NCBI GenBank assembly: GCA_947455805.1 | Contig: CANGSN010000119.1 | Span: 1 to 8,169 of the forward strand | Length of the DNA stretch: 8,169 nucleotides | Direction of reading: 5' to 3' | Origin: Planctomycetota bacterium | Lineage (GTDB): Bacteria; Planctomycetota; UBA1135; UBA2386 | In this document: positions 7,709 to 8,169 of the stretch, one piece after another | How the letters are laid out: the number at the start of each line of letters is the position of its first letter | Position numbering within the stretch: position 1 is the stretch's first letter | Program-made: the position numbers and the translations under genes | The notes under the pieces: model-generated | Databases searched by the model: none | What the model was told of the DNA's origin: nothing | Seen by the model: the letters and a program-made list of their open reading frames with translations, nothing else

Positions 7709-7714
7709 ATGCTA
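7709..7714 (-). promoter_or_regulatory. Possible -10 element of the 919-aa gene
   Basis: TAGCAT followed by CCGCC lies about 26 bases before the ATG, matching the TAnnnT-CCGC pattern before metH. Fifteen bases further upstream, GTGTCA matches the TTGACA consensus at 4 of 6 positions, with a short spacer. Transcription would begin around 7702 and give a leader of about 20 bases containing the ribosome binding site. The call rests on weak motif matches. Confidence 0.3.
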
Positions 7715-7754
7715 CCGCGGCGCGCCCCATGACACCGCATCGCTGCTCGCGTCG

Positions 7755-7862
7755 TCAGCGGCGCAGCGGGTAGTCGAGGTAGCCCTCGTCGGTCGGCGTG
7801 TCGAGGGTCGCGTAGTCGGGCGCGTTCTTCGGGGCGCCGCTGCGGATGCGCGCGACCAGTCG
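7755..7862 (-). pseudogene. C-terminal fragment of an Old Yellow Enzyme-like alkene reductase
   Basis: The last 35 codons before a TGA at 7755-7757 read RLVARIRSGAPKNAPDY, ATLDTPTDEGYLDYP, LRR. This matches the usual end of OYE-family FMN reductases (NemA and xenobiotic or alkene reductases), 'LV.R.R.GAPLN.PD.ATFYgg...GYtDYP'. These enzymes reduce activated C=C bonds with NAD(P)H. The preceding ~330 residues of the TIM barrel, with its FMN- and substrate-binding motifs, are absent. Upstream of 7862 the similarity stops, and the frame reaches a stop codon 42 bases on, the same TGA that ends the pirin-like fragment. So this is a remnant with its 5' part deleted, or the product of a wrong join. 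The family call is from the short C-terminal pattern only. Confidence 0.6.
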
Positions 7863-7904
7863 GCGCGCCCCGGCGGATGCAGTGGCGCGCCGGTGGTCGC
7901 CGGA

Positions 7905-8018
7905 TCAGCGTCCGGCGAACGGACCGAGGTCGAACAGCAGCGCTTCGACCGGCTGGTTCGCGGTCAGCGTCAGCTCGAACGGCTCGCCGCCGGCGAACTG
8001 GACGCGGCGCTGGTCGCC
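7905..8018 (-). pseudogene. C-terminal fragment resembling a pirin-family protein
   Basis: The final 37 residues (GDQRRVQFAGGEPFELTLTA, NQPVEALLFDL, GPFAGR) resemble the end of pirin/YhhW-type bicupins, where the C-terminal cupin runs 'aGDg......L.L.a...aevLLFDL'. Upstream of about 8018 the frame stays open but becomes an Arg/Gln/Glu-rich string typical of an antisense shadow. On the other strand the same DNA reads as a LysR domain. The metal-binding N-terminal cupin is therefore missing. The OYE fragment follows on the same strand, 42 bases downstream. An alternative is an unrelated beta-rich protein end; the match is short. Confidence 0.45.
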
Positions 8019-8169
8019 AACCTCGATCCGCAGCATCGCCAGCGCTTCGCGCTGCGGCCGCTCGGCAAGCATCGCTTCGTCGCCGCGCTGCCGGAGTCGC
8101 ACCGCCTCGCCGCCCGCACCTCGCTGTCGCTCGCCGAGCTGCGCACCGACGACTTCGTGTCGCTGTCGG
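7983..8169 (+). pseudogene. Fragment of a LysR-type regulator, effector-binding domain
   Basis: From about 7983 to the window end the + strand reads LAAGELDAALVANLDP, QHRQRFALRPLGKHRFV, AALPESHRLAARTSLSL, AELRTDDFVSLS. This fits the first half of the LysR substrate-binding domain: 'L..GeLDaalv......l...pL....fvaalP..HpLA....v.laeL..e.fv'. The N-terminal helix-turn-helix and the linker helix should lie upstream, but before 7983 the frame turns into an Arg/Gln/Glu-rich string with no start codon in a suitable context, overlapping the pirin-like tail antisense. The gene is thus 5'-truncated here; its 3' part runs past the window. LysR genes are often divergent from pirin and oxidoreductase genes, and the order and orientation here agree with that. 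Confidence 0.6.

Noticed and set aside
4621..7773. 1050-codon open frame on the + strand across the 919-aa gene
   Set aside because: It is the antisense shadow of the repeat-protein gene; the minus strand has the signal anchor, the ribosome binding site and the domain patterns.
101..8164. A shared 15-base string (CTGCGCACCGACGAC) in the first gene and the LysR fragment
   Set aside because: Both encode LRTDD with the preferred GC-ending codons, and the flanks do not match, so this is most likely coincidence.
1..8169. CRISPR arrays, tRNA or rRNA genes, insertion sequences, phage genes
   Set aside because: No regularly spaced repeats, cloverleaf candidates, rRNA-like segments, transposase motifs or terminal inverted repeats with target duplications were seen.

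Overview
The window is very GC-rich, strongly G/C at third codon positions, and bacterial. Its best-preserved gene is a full-length cobalamin-dependent methionine synthase (metH, + strand, 567-4091). Around it lie genes for proteins built from carboxypeptidase-regulatory-like (CarboxypepD_reg) beta-sandwich repeats: the C-terminal end of one at 1-444 (+) and a complete 919-aa membrane- or lipid-anchored one at 4924-7683 (-). High GC plus several such repeat proteins fits Planctomycetota, or a comparable group such as Myxococcota. This placement is inference, and no taxonomic marker in the window settles it.

Layout: 1-444 is the 3' end of a repeat-protein gene. 445-566 is a short spacer with a possible -10 element. 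567-4091 is metH. A 7-bp perfect hairpin (4098-4115) lies between the convergent ends of metH and the next gene. 4123-4527 (-) is the tail of an unrecognised gene that has lost its 5' part and carries a one-base frameshift. 4528-4597 is one arm of a 70-bp inverted repeat; the other arm (5324-5393) lies inside the 919-aa gene. 4605-4811 (-) is a small single-cluster ferredoxin. 4924-7683 (-) is the large repeat protein, with a good ribosome binding site and a possible -10 element. From 7755 to the window end there are only fragments: the last 35 residues of an Old Yellow Enzyme-like reductase (-), the end of a pirin-like protein (-), and part of a LysR-type effector-binding domain (+). The last two overlap on opposite strands, so they cannot both belong to intact genes.

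Functionally, metH is a stand-alone housekeeping gene: no methionine-pathway partner, SAM riboswitch or cobalamin riboswitch is visible. The ferredoxin lies downstream of the surface protein on the same strand, with a 112-base gap and no evident functional link. The OYE, pirin and LysR remnants keep the order and orientation of an ordinary LysR-divergent redox cluster whose gene middles are missing. I found no convincing new biological system. The most notable signal is the set of broken gene ends and the inverted repeat at 4422-4600 and 7860-8020, which reflects either real rearrangement and decay or an assembly/amplification artefact.
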